20,070 bases of DNA from positions 1 through 20,070 of IMG/VR virus record IMGVR_UViG_3300020438_000370. One strand, written 5' to 3'. A model generated the notes under the pieces. It was given only the letters and a program-made list of their open reading frames with translations. It had not been told where the DNA came from and did not search any database. Below, one piece after another: positions 7,067-14,137 of the stretch. The DNA is from a virus. Every line of letters begins with the position of its first letter. Positions within the stretch are counted from its first letter, which is position 1. A program made the translations under genes and the position numbers.

Positions 7067-8661
7067 TACGATACAACCCAACTTTTAGCTTTACGTTTTA
7101 CCTTATACCAACCACTTTTATCTTTATTTTGGTTCATATTTGGCGGAAATGAGTACAATTGTGCGTAATAAAGAGTCTCAATCGTGTCATCGTGGTTCAT
7201 TTTCGGGCCAAAAGTAACAATTTCGTTAATCAAATCAAACATATTTTCTTTTAAAAAGATATTTCCTGTACTAAATCTACCACTTAAACCACTATAAATC
7301 TTATTTCTTTTATTTTTTCCGCCTGGTTTTTCTGGAATTACACTAATATTAAATTTATCTTCTATTCGTCTACGTTCATTTAATGCTTGAAATATACTCC
7401 TATTCATAGCAACATCTTCTACAGTAGACGATATACAATGGTATTTTTCGTGCAATTCTAATATATAATCTACTACACCTTTTTTATTTAGTATGTTTCC
7501 ATCTAAATCTCGTTGCCCTACTGTTGGTATACTACGATGTCTTTCGTATTCAACAACATACATTTGATTATCTTGGTCTACTGCAATAACCATAATAACA
7601 GAAAAGTCAGATGTTTTTGTATCAATATCTGTAGCAGGGTCGCAACCAATAAAAGTATTTACAGGTATAGGGTCTTTATTAATTACAAGATAATTTTGAC
7701 CATCTTTGTGTTCGTAATAACCTTTCCATTTTTTTATATACTTTCTTCCCCATACTGCTTCTTCTTCATTTTGTACTTCTAGTTCATATTCTTGGTAATA
7801 CCCATGTATACGACCTGCTTCTGAATATTCTTTTTTAATTCTATCTAGTTTTTTTCTTGGTATATAAGAATTCCATAATACACCTCCAGACATTTCTGGT
7901 TGTGTAGATTTGTATGATATTACATTCCAAGTATAATCATCTTTACTTTCAGATTTATCATACCCTTCTAAAATGTTTTGGCAAAGACTATCAAAATGAA
8001 CAGGTGTACCAGCAAATATTAATCTACCATCTACATCTAAAGCAGGTTTTACACCATTGTAAACAATATTCTTAATTTTTTCTCTAGCTTCTCTAGTAAC
8101 TGTATTTGTTTCACTTTCAGTATCATCAAGAGCAACAAGGTCGTATCGTTTACCTAAATAATTTTCTCCACGAACACTAGATAAGTTTGACCTACTTATT
8201 AACTTTGCATTTGTTTTTGTTACAATATCTGTCTCTGTCCATTTGTCTCCAACTACATCACCAAAATAATATTTAATAATGTCGTTAGTTTGTAAATGTT
8301 GTTTAATATATTGTAAGTTTAAAATAGACTTGCGATGATTATCAGATACCCAAGCCATAAACATTAAATCATCAGGTTTTTTAAAAAGTATTTTGTGTAA
8401 TAAAAAAGTTTTAAATAGTTGTGTTTTTCCACTTTGTCGAGGTAATATTAATGCCAAAGACTTTGTAGTGTTCTCTAGCAATGCATCTCCTATCTCATAA
8501 TGAAATAACGGACTTTCAGATTTACCAAAATCTCCTGATAAAAATAATTTACCAAAAGCTATTAAATCTGTATATGCAACCTGTAAAGCTTTTTCTGCTT
8601 CACTTACGTTTTTTTTGTTCAGATTTATCTTTTTCGATTTTATCTGTGATGTACTTTTCAA
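7066..8661 (-). CDS. terL: Terminase large subunit (TerL)
   Basis: This 531-aa packaging motor/nuclease translocates DNA into the procapsid with the portal. The N-terminal ATPase has Walker A LPRQSGKT (73-80) and Walker B VALDD (176-180; Asp in place of the usual catalytic Glu after the Mg-binding Asp). The coupling motif is FAGTP (217-221). The C-terminal RNase H-like nuclease shows IGCDPA (D341), TVEDVAMN (E415) and NHDDTIE (D491/492), the expected three acids. The only in-frame start upstream of Walker A that fits is a TTG at 8661, preceded by AGGTAA, so the gene overlaps the 70-aa ORF by 62 bp. Family identity is very likely from the motifs. Confidence 0.95.
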   Translation of the reverse strand: MKSTSQIKSKKINLNKKNVSEAEKALQVAYTDLIAFGKLFLSGDFGKSESPLFHYEIGDALLENTTKSLALILPRQSGKTQLFKTFLLHKILFKKPDDLMFMAWVSDNHRKSILNLQYIKQHLQTNDIIKYYFGDVVGDKWTETDIVTKTNAKLISRSNLSSVRGENYLGKRYDLVALDDTESETNTVTREAREKIKNIVYNGVKPALDVDGRLIFAGTPVHFDSLCQNILEGYDKSESKDDYTWNVISYKSTQPEMSGGVLWNSYIPRKKLDRIKKEYSEAGRIHGYYQEYELEVQNEEEAVWGRKYIKKWKGYYEHKDGQNYLVINKDPIPVNTFIGCDPATDIDTKTSDFSVIMVIAVDQDNQMYVVEYERHRSIPTVGQRDLDGNILNKKGVVDYILELHEKYHCISSTVEDVAMNRSIFQALNERRRIEDKFNISVIPEKPGGKNKRNKIYSGLSGRFSTGNIFLKENMFDLINEIVTFGPKMNHDDTIETLYYAQLYSFPPNMNQNKDKSGWYKVKRKAKSWVVS

Positions 8662-8812
8662 ACTTACCTGATTCTTTTTTCATTTCTAAATATTGTTCAA
8701 ACAAAATATGAACTTTTCTAACTTCTGTAAACAATGTACGTATAGAATGATGTATGTTGTATATATCATTTAATATGTCTTTACGAGTATTTCTTTTTAT
8801 TTTATTTCTCAT
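8600..8812 (-). CDS. Small 70-aa basic helical protein
   Basis: The ATG at 8812 overlaps the stop of the metallophosphoesterase gene (ATGA), with AGGA seven bases upstream. The product is helical and highly charged (MRNKIKRNTRKDILNDIYNI then more K/E-rich helix) with no cysteines or membrane segment. It shares 62 bp with the start of TerL in another frame. It may be a small accessory to packaging or DNA binding; that is inferred from position only. Confidence 0.6.
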   Translation of the reverse strand: MRNKIKRNTRKDILNDIYNIHHSIRTLFTEVRKVHILFEQYLEMKKESGKFEKYITDKIEKDKSEQKKRK

Positions 8813-10080
8813 TTTTTTCCTATGTATTCTTTACCATTATATATTGAATGACCATCATATATACCGACTGTATCTATACGGAATCTTTCCTCATCGTATT
8901 CAACAACTCCAAATCCTTGTTGCCAGTTATATCTAGTACCACCGCCAGGCACGATACCATCTATTCTAGCTAATGTTCCCATAGATACTGCTTGATATAT
9001 TTTTGGTTTTCCATGTGTCCATACAGTTTTATGCGCCATTTCTAATCTGTGTATATGTCCTTGTATAATACTAATACGAGGAGAGTCTAATAACTTCATA
9101 ACACTTTGACCGCTTTTAGCACCTACCTTGTTTCCATGTATACATACCAGATTATTATTAATATAGTATTCACCATGAGGATACTGTCCAACATATTCTA
9201 CTCCTATTTTATGTAATCCAAGTATATAAGGTACAGAAATTAATGGAGGTACGTCTGGTTCATTCGCTGGTTTTATACCATAAGCTTGTATTGTGTTTTG
9301 TACAATACTATCCATCATACGTTTTTCGTGATTACCTTCTATATATACCATTTCTTCGCAATATGGTCTTAGTTCATTAATCCAAGATGCAAGATAATCT
9401 ATACTTGGTTGTGTTGTAAAATAAAATTCTGGTGAACGCACATAATGTGTAGACCAGTCAGGTAAATCAAGCATATCACCTAACATTATTATGCGATTAG
9501 GCTTTATTTCCTTAATTATTTTAGTAACAATAGCAATTGCCCTTAAATCATGAAGTGGTTCTAGTTCTCCTGTAGTCATATCTTTTTTATACCCTATTTG
9601 AGAATCAGGTAAAATTATATCTAACTTTTTTTCTCTTTTAGGAATATTGACATTAAACTTTAGTCTTTTAACTTTTGCACCACGAACATGAGGAAAATCT
9701 GTTTTTACTGGTTTTTTCCTTACTAGACTAGCTTTTGCTTGATAGTTAGTATGTGTATTCCAAACAATTTTACCATCTATTTCTTGTTTAGCAGATACAT
9801 CCCATTGGTTTACTTTAAAATTAGTAACCTTCCATACGTCTTCTTTTATTTTAAATTTCTTTAATACACTTTTTAACGTAGGTACTTTTTTGTTTTCTAC
9901 GTCATCTATATAAATATAGTTCATATCTTCTACATACGAACTTGTATTTACATTAGAATTATTATTGTTTTCGTTATTATCAGAATATTCTCTATTGCAC
10001 TCGTTACATTTGTATCTTTGTACAAAACCTCTTTTACCATTTTTTTTATATTTATTAGAACCGCAATATTTACAACTCAT
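8809..10080 (-). CDS. Calcineurin-like metallophosphoesterase with N-terminal zinc ribbon
   Basis: This 423-aa protein has two parts. Residues 1-35 form a four-cysteine zinc ribbon (C3, C6, C25, C28), like the NGK...QRYKC ribbon of IS1 InsA-type transposases. After a N/S-rich linker, residues about 65-100 look like a small helical DNA-binding segment. From 150 the metallophosphoesterase core shows ILPDSQ (D159; Q161 where DxH is usual), GDMLD (201-205), GNHE (249-252), CIHG (H315) and GHIH (341-344), which are the metal-binding motifs. Such phage enzymes act as phosphodiesterases or nucleases, often near terminase genes. Here it lies between terS- and terL-like genes. Start: ATG at 10080, SD AGGAG. 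Confidence 0.88.
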   Translation of the reverse strand: MSCKYCGSNKYKKNGKRGFVQRYKCNECNREYSDNNENNNNSNVNTSSYVEDMNYIYIDDVENKKVPTLKSVLKKFKIKEDVWKVTNFKVNQWDVSAKQEIDGKIVWNTHTNYQAKASLVRKKPVKTDFPHVRGAKVKRLKFNVNIPKREKKLDIILPDSQIGYKKDMTTGELEPLHDLRAIAIVTKIIKEIKPNRIIMLGDMLDLPDWSTHYVRSPEFYFTTQPSIDYLASWINELRPYCEEMVYIEGNHEKRMMDSIVQNTIQAYGIKPANEPDVPPLISVPYILGLHKIGVEYVGQYPHGEYYINNNLVCIHGNKVGAKSGQSVMKLLDSPRISIIQGHIHRLEMAHKTVWTHGKPKIYQAVSMGTLARIDGIVPGGGTRYNWQQGFGVVEYDEERFRIDTVGIYDGHSIYNGKEYIGKK

Positions 10081-10844
10081 TATTTCTCCTCGTTTATAGA
10101 TTTTAACTCTGGTCTTTTTGCATCTTCTAATTGTTCAGGGCTAAAACCTTGAAACATTCCAATAATACCCATTTCTTTTTGTTTAATTGTATTACCAGTT
10201 GTCCCTATTATTTTTCCTATTTCCTTTGTTGATTGCAATACAATATTGTCATCTTCACTATTATCAGATAATAATTTTAATTTACCTAATACATATTCGT
10301 GGTCTAGACCCATATTCTTTGCAATATCCATTACAGATTTTTCTATTTCATGCATAACTCTATCCTGTTTTAATAGCACTACAGCTTTCTTTTTAGATTT
10401 TATTGTGTCATCAGCATCAAACGCATCCATGTATGATTTGACTATTCCCATACCTACAGCAACATTAGTTGCAAACATTTTTTCTTTATTAGTTATAGAT
10501 TTACGTTCTTTGACACTTCGTGGATTTGTTCCACTAAACGTATACCTGTTTGGATGTTTGGTAAAATCAGTATCCATTTCTGATGTTTTATTAACTATAA
10601 ATGTTCCTACTATTGTACGAACCCATCCATTAGCAAACTTATAGTTTTTTCTGTCGTTATGATGCTTAATATTAGTAGAAACTTTTAGCAGTTGCACAAT
10701 TTTACCATCACTTGCATATACCCAATCTCCTTCTTTTGCAATTTTCCAATCCTTTTGCACTTTAGTGTTTGGATTGTGTACCCTAAATTCTTCTATACTG
10801 TCATAAACGTAATGTTTTTTATTCCGTATTGTTTGGTAATCCAT
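10080..10844 (-). CDS. Putative terminase small subunit (TerS)
   Basis: In this 254-aa protein, residues about 115-215 follow the pattern of Terminase_2-type small subunits. A basic helix KEKMFATNVAVGMGIVKSYM is followed by helices with KSKKKAVVLLKQ and then GLDHEYVLGKLKLLS and STKEIGKIIG, the 'll..dp.v...gl..e.vl..l..l....d......k.lGk..G' arrangement. The N-terminal 100 residues (EGDWVYASDGKIVQLLKV) look like an SH3-like beta domain. Position at the head of the packaging operon supports DNA recognition for TerL. Its ATG overlaps the end of the preceding small gene. The family resemblance is judged by eye. Confidence 0.7.
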   Translation of the reverse strand: MDYQTIRNKKHYVYDSIEEFRVHNPNTKVQKDWKIAKEGDWVYASDGKIVQLLKVSTNIKHHNDRKNYKFANGWVRTIVGTFIVNKTSEMDTDFTKHPNRYTFSGTNPRSVKERKSITNKEKMFATNVAVGMGIVKSYMDAFDADDTIKSKKKAVVLLKQDRVMHEIEKSVMDIAKNMGLDHEYVLGKLKLLSDNSEDDNIVLQSTKEIGKIIGTTGNTIKQKEMGIIGMFQGFSPEQLEDAKRPELKSINEEK

Positions 10845-11034
10845 CTTCCAATTGTGTTTTTAAAGAAACAGTTTTCTCGAAGAGTCTTTCTATTAAATCA
10901 TTAACAGCTGAGGGAATATAATATACTTGTCCGTCTATGTCTATAGGAGTGTAAATGTCTTTAGATATACGTTTTAATATATATTTTTGTTCTTCAGCAG
11001 AAAGATTTAATAATTCTGTCATAGCAATAGCCAT
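10819..11034 (-). CDS. Small 71-aa protein, first gene of the leftward operon
   Basis: The product is acidic and helical (MAIAMTELLNLSAEEQKYIL, then DIDGQVYYIPSAVNDLIE) with no membrane segment. I chose the ATG at 11034. A TTG at 11058 would add eight residues but has no SD before it. The stop lies 26 bp inside the next gene. The IDGQVYYIPSAVNDLI part is common in phage small proteins near terminase genes but has no known role. The function is unknown. Confidence 0.6.
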   Translation of the reverse strand: MAIAMTELLNLSAEEQKYILKRISKDIYTPIDIDGQVYYIPSAVNDLIERLFEKTVSLKTQLEDGLPNNTE

Positions 11035-11344
11035 ATTTAAATCTAACCTATAACCCAATTTATTACAAATAATTTATCAGCGCAAGAAACAGTCATGTAA
11101 TACCCTTTTTTATAAAAAAAATAACTCTGTATTTTATCTGACCTAAAAGTCAAAAGTCAAGTCTTATTTTAAAATGACCAAGTGTTTTCTAAAAAAAATG
11201 GAGATAAATGTGGCAGGGTGTTTTTTACATATATACCCCCTATAAGGGGGTAACACTAAATTAAAAATTTAGTTATGATTTAATTTTTATAAATTATTTT
11301 ATGATTAATTATTAATAAAACAACATAAGAAAGGATATGAAACT
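11035..11344. promoter_or_regulatory. Divergent control region between leftward and rightward operons
   Basis: This gene-free region separates the divergent blocks. A candidate leftward promoter is TTGACT (complement of 11155-11160), an 18-bp spacer and TAAAAT (complement of 11131-11136). The heptamer AAAAGTC is tandemly repeated at 11145-11158. TACCCCC-TATAA-GGGGGTA (11234-11252) is a 7-bp perfect inverted repeat in otherwise GC-poor sequence. ACTAAATT-AAA-AATTTAGT (11255-11273) is a second, 8-bp perfect one. Further right is an AT-only stretch to the first rightward gene (SD AAAGGA). These are likely operator, promoter or origin elements; none is proven. Confidence 0.55.
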
Positions 11345-11614
11345 ATGACTACCATAGAAGAAGTATACCAAGAGTTTGTAACTGAAATGAAGTCTATCAT
11401 CAAAGAGTATAGAGCTAAGCATAGAGCAGCTCCAATGAAGCGTGGATGGAACAGAACGTTTGGCACATCTATACCTAACAAGAATGATGTTCTACGTGAG
11501 CGTGATGCTGACCTTAAACAGCTTAATTCAGACTGTGAATTACTAACAAAGAAAACATTAGTTACATTTGCAGAAGACCAAGAGTACGTATCTAACGTTA
11601 ACGTAGTAGAGTAA
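11345..11614 (+). CDS. Small 89-aa protein, first gene of the rightward block
   Basis: The product is soluble and helical, beginning MTTIEEVYQEFVTEMKSIIK, with a basic middle (residues 24-40) and an acidic end. No motif or family is recognised. The SD AAAGGA lies nine bases before the ATG. As the first gene after the control region it is likely expressed early; early phage proteins in this position are often host-takeover factors, but nothing in the sequence shows that here. It is followed by a 170-bp structured gap. Confidence 0.65.
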   Translation: MTTIEEVYQEFVTEMKSIIKEYRAKHRAAPMKRGWNRTFGTSIPNKNDVLRERDADLKQLNSDCELLTKKTLVTFAEDQEYVSNVNVVE

Positions 11615-11784
11615 GGATTTACTACCAACAGACCTAAGCAAGTCTATTTAAACTGCTTATTTTACTATTACAACTTGTCCTTGTGCTGTTATATAGCATA
11701 TATATCTTTATATTAATGTCATACTTACTATACTATATATATATGTTTTTTAATAGCACTTGGGCATAAACTAAAGGAACTATT
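11615..11784 (+). promoter_or_regulatory. Long-stem RNA element upstream of the 61-aa gene
   Basis: A long imperfect hairpin spans 11676-11766: TGTCC with GGGCA (5 bp), a TT/TT internal loop, GTGCTGTTA with TAATAGCAC (9 bp, one G-U), then CATATATAT with ATATATATG (9 bp). A smaller hairpin, TAAGCA/TGCTTA, lies at 11635-11659. No T-run follows the big stem, so it is not an intrinsic terminator. The next gene's AAAGGA (11773-11778) is just outside the stem, and TCCTT inside it (11678-11682) could pair with that SD. The pairing is seen directly; a regulatory role is inferred. Confidence 0.45.
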
Positions 11785-11970
11785 ATGAGCAGATTTAGAA
11801 ATACTAAAATAACAGATGACGAACAGGAAATATTATTTCAACATATGTTAGACTTTCAATCAAAGAAAAGATTTGGTGTGAAGTTTAATGATATTGAAGT
11901 AGAAGAGCAACTTACAGTCTTACGTAAAGTGCAAAAGTTTATAAAGATATTAAAGAAAGTTGAAGACTAA
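11785..11970 (+). CDS. Small 61-aa protein
   Basis: The product is a basic helical protein (MSRFRNTKITDDEQEILFQH then a KKRFGVKF stretch and a C-terminal KVQKFIKILKKVED helix). The basic surfaces suggest a nucleic-acid or protein-binding role, but no family is recognised. SD AAAGGA precedes the ATG after the long-stem element. The next gene starts two bases after its stop. Confidence 0.6.
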   Translation: MSRFRNTKITDDEQEILFQHMLDFQSKKRFGVKFNDIEVEEQLTVLRKVQKFIKILKKVED

Positions 11971-11972
11971 AA

Positions 11973-12365
11973 ATGAAAGAAAAAGCGTTAGGATATATTA
12001 ACATTGCTAAAGCATCAGAGTTAGATGTTCATGGTATGCAGAATTATGTAATATTATTTCCGAGAGCTAAATGGTTAATGGTGCGTAATGTAATGTTTGA
12101 ACAGAACTTTATGGAAAAGCTAGAAACTAATACACATAGTTCAGTACCAATATATAGCATAGTAAAGAATTCTAATAAGATAGGATTCGCATTGCCACGA
12201 TATGACGAAAACGATAAACCCTTTCTATTCATACCAAAAACATATAACAAAAAGCGAATGGGAAGAATGAACCATCGTAAAACAATACTAAGAAATTATT
12301 ATATATTTGAAGTCAATGAAGATTTTGAATTATACAACGATGCAAATTTAACATTCTTTCAATAG
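11973..12365 (+). CDS. 130-aa hypothetical protein
   Basis: This is a mixed alpha/beta basic protein with many aromatic residues and methionines (YVILFPRAKWLMVRNVMFEQ, then GFALPRYDENDKPFLFIPKT). No catalytic motif, cysteine pair or membrane helix is seen. The SD is weak, so it is probably coupled to the gene ending at 11970. Its TAG stop falls inside the 5' arm of the first structured element of the next gap. The function is unknown. Confidence 0.6.
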   Translation: MKEKALGYINIAKASELDVHGMQNYVILFPRAKWLMVRNVMFEQNFMEKLETNTHSSVPIYSIVKNSNKIGFALPRYDENDKPFLFIPKTYNKKRMGRMNHRKTILRNYYIFEVNEDFELYNDANLTFFQ

Positions 12366-12632
12366 GGTTTGGACACAATTAATTGTTTAGTAGTTAATGG
12401 TTTAATAAAATAAACAATAACCGTTCAAGCCCTTAAAGATTAAGGATAGGTATTGCCAGCAGATTACTGAGGAGTTATTCTGTGTTATGGCTCTATCCTT
12501 TACTTTATGGTTACAAGCAGAGTTTAAGAAACTCCAACACAATATATTAATACTCTCGATATATAGTCACTAGTAAAAAGCCTCTGTAACCATATTAATT
12601 TAACTATAATAATAAATAACAAAGGAAACAAT
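12364..12632 (+). promoter_or_regulatory. Gap with three tandem nested stem-loop elements
   Basis: Three modules follow one another. A: AGGGTTTGGAC (12364-12374) pairs with GTTCAAGCCCT (12423-12433), 11 bp with two G-U, enclosing ATTGTTTA/TAAACAAT (12382-12389/12411-12418). B: AAGGATAG/CTATCCTT (12442-12449/12493-12500) encloses GCCA/TGGC and a CAGA..TACT/AGTTA..TCTG hairpin with a GAGG loop. C: ATGGTTACA/TGTAACCAT (12507-12515/12585-12593) encloses a GAGTTT-AAG-AAACTC hairpin (12520-12534). A TATAAT (12605-12610) precedes the 36-aa gene, but the -35 is poor. A structured non-coding or leader RNA is suggested. No known RNA family is recognised. Confidence 0.45.
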
Positions 12633-12743
12633 ATGAAAAATATATTAATGGATTTTATTGTATTAGCAATACATGAAACAAAGCAAAAATATGAATTTAT
12701 ACTTGGTATTATAATTGGATTATGCATAGGAATATTGATATGA
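12633..12743 (+). CDS. 36-aa probable membrane peptide
   Basis: The ATG at 12633 has a strong SD region (AAAGGAAACAAT). The product begins MKNILMDFIVLAIHETKQKY and ends in a hydrophobic segment, EFILGIIIGLCIGILI, long enough for one membrane span at the C-terminus. The charged middle suggests a cytoplasmic N-terminus with the tail in the membrane. Its TGA overlaps the next ATG (ATGA at 12740). A small membrane effector (for example in superinfection exclusion or membrane takeover) is possible but unproven. Confidence 0.6.
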   Translation: MKNILMDFIVLAIHETKQKYEFILGIIIGLCIGILI

Positions 12744-13078
12744 AACGTAAAAGATATGAAAGAAATAGAAAGTTTACTGGAAGAATAGATAATAAAGACA
12801 GTCTATTTAAAAGTAGAAGAGATATTAAAAAACTAGTTAATAAAGCATTAAAAGATAAACCTAAAAATATACCTGCTAAAGGATATGTATTTCTTAAATC
12901 ATTAGATGAAGGAACACATTTCGAAACACAGACAGGTACTAGAGGTCTTTTAATAAGCAAAAACATAAACTGTGAAGTAATTGTAACTCACGTAAATGTT
13001 GCTAAAGAAGACAAAGCATATTATTTAGGTAAACAAATATTTCCAGAAACAACAGAAGTAAAGAAAGTGAGAGTATAA
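12740..13078 (+). CDS. 112-aa basic hypothetical protein
   Basis: I chose the ATG at 12740, which overlaps the membrane peptide's stop. A start 18 bases upstream (12722) lies inside that gene and has no SD. The first 45 residues are very basic (MKRKRYERNRKFTGRIDNKD), suggesting nucleic-acid binding. The rest is a beta-type region with KGYVFLKSLDEGTHFETQTG and a GLLISKNINCEVIV core. It is followed by TAATG coupling to the next gene. No family is recognised. Confidence 0.65.
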   Translation: MKRKRYERNRKFTGRIDNKDSLFKSRRDIKKLVNKALKDKPKNIPAKGYVFLKSLDEGTHFETQTGTRGLLISKNINCEVIVTHVNVAKEDKAYYLGKQIFPETTEVKKVRV

Positions 13079-13290
13079 TGTCATTACCAAGAACAGAAGA
13101 CTTTGTAGATATGAATGAATATTATAAAGCATTATCAAAGTCAACTAAAAATGTAAAAACAAAAGCAATTGATTTAATGGATGATTTAGCATGGGAGTAT
13201 CAGCGTATGTCTAGTTCGGGCAAAGAATCATTTAATCAATTATGTAAACTATTTGATATACCAACAATGCAAGAAGAAGGAGAAGAATAA
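13078..13290 (+). CDS. Small 70-aa acidic protein
   Basis: A helical acidic protein, beginning MSLPRTEDFVDMNEYYKALS and ending in EEGEE. Both boundaries are TAATG overlaps (13076-13080 and 13288-13292), so it is co-translated with its neighbours. No motif is recognised. It could be a small partner of one of them. Confidence 0.65.
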   Translation: MSLPRTEDFVDMNEYYKALSKSTKNVKTKAIDLMDDLAWEYQRMSSSGKESFNQLCKLFDIPTMQEEGEE

Positions 13291-13922
13291 TGGGATATGA
13301 TGTATATGGTGTTAGTCCAAAAATAAATAAAGATTATCCAGAGAGATATAATGAAATACTAAAACAATATGGTAAAGATGGATTTTTAGATTGGAATAAT
13401 ACACCAGAAGATGTTAAAGATGAGTATTTTAATTTAAAAGATAATTATGAAGATGATAATCCAGGCTCATATTTTCGTAATAATGTATGGTTCTGGAGAC
13501 CATTATGGGATTTTGTAATAGAGACATGCGAAGATTATATGACACATGATGAAATGGATGGTGGATATAGCAATTCAGGACATAGAATAAAAGAAAAAAC
13601 AGCTCTTTATATTGCAAAAAAATTATCTGAAAAATTAGATGATGGAACTGTCGATGAATTGCAAAAAGCAACAGAATCAAAGATAGCAAAAGCTAAAGCT
13701 CACAATAAAAAAGTTCGTGCAAAAATGGATAAAATAGGTGATGAATGTAAAAAGAAACATGGAAAAGATTTAGTTCCTGCTAATTATCCAGAACCTTACA
13801 ATACAAAATGGCAAGAAGCATACTCAAAAGAAGATTGGAGTTCTAATTATCCATTCCATAGAGATAATGTAAAAAGTTTTATTGAATTTTGTAAACAAAG
13901 TGGAGGATTTGAAATATGTTAA
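13290..13922 (+). CDS. 210-aa MGYDVYG-type phage protein of unknown function
   Basis: The N-terminus MGYDVYGVSPKINKD and the YFRNNVWFWRPLWDFV segment (residues about 61-76) match a family common in phages and metagenomes that begins MGYD(V/L)YG and has a 'FRNN.W.WRPLW' signature. A later GYSNSGHRIKEKTALYIAKK segment and a C-terminal PFHRDNVKSFIEFCKQSGGF also fit. The role of that family is not known to me. SD AGGAG lies eight bases upstream. It is soluble, with two predicted helices in a basic middle (about residues 125-160). Confidence 0.75.
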   Translation: MGYDVYGVSPKINKDYPERYNEILKQYGKDGFLDWNNTPEDVKDEYFNLKDNYEDDNPGSYFRNNVWFWRPLWDFVIETCEDYMTHDEMDGGYSNSGHRIKEKTALYIAKKLSEKLDDGTVDELQKATESKIAKAKAHNKKVRAKMDKIGDECKKKHGKDLVPANYPEPYNTKWQEAYSKEDWSSNYPFHRDNVKSFIEFCKQSGGFEIC

Positions 13923-14137
13923 AAAAGAAAACACAAAAAGAAGAAATACTAAAGTATTTTGAATCTGGTGGTGTTCTTACTCCGATTGATGCATTACGCA
14001 GATTTGGATGTTTTAGATTAGCAGCTATTGTGTTTGATTTAAAGAAAGAAGGACATGATATTAAAACTAGATTAGAATATAGTGGTGGTAAGAAATTTGC
14101 AAAGTACAAGTTAAATCACAAAACTACTTTGTTCTAA
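13916..14137 (+). CDS. Small helix-turn-helix protein (HTH_39-like)
   Basis: This 73-aa protein has KKEEILKYFESGGVLTPIDA-like order: a first helix, GGVLTPIDALRRFGCFRLAA (helix-turn-helix core), then IVFDLKKEGHDIKTR and a YSGGKKFAKYKL wing. This is the pattern of HTH_39 (PF14090) small phage proteins, which typically have 'lT...A...fG..rL...I..Lr..G..I.T'. It may regulate early genes or bind DNA during replication. Its ATG overlaps the preceding gene by 7 bp, SD GGAGG. A structured gap follows. Confidence 0.8.
   Translation: MLKKKTQKEEILKYFESGGVLTPIDALRRFGCFRLAAIVFDLKKEGHDIKTRLEYSGGKKFAKYKLNHKTTLF

Noticed and set aside
11234-11252. TACCCCC/GGGGGTA hairpin as an intrinsic terminator
   Set aside because: No T-run follows on either strand, so it is recorded as an operator-like palindrome.
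11305-11628. 107-codon minus-strand frame opposite the 89-aa gene
   Set aside because: It is a shadow of the plus-strand gene: no SD, and it crosses the control region. Other opposite-strand frames in the window behave the same way.
12487-12573. 28-codon ORF (MALSFTLW...) preceded by GAGGAG
   Set aside because: Spacing from GAGGAG to ATG is too long (about 12 nt), and the ORF lies inside stems B and C. Coding there is likely chance.
12507-12593. tRNA-like outline in module C (7-9 bp acceptor-like stem closing about 83 nt)
   Set aside because: There is no T-arm (no TTCRA-type loop), no convincing anticodon arm and no D-loop pattern, so it is not a tRNA. It is kept only as a structured element.
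12722-13078. Earlier start at 12722 for the 112-aa gene
   Set aside because: It has no SD and lies inside the 36-aa peptide gene. The ATGA-coupled start at 12740 is better.
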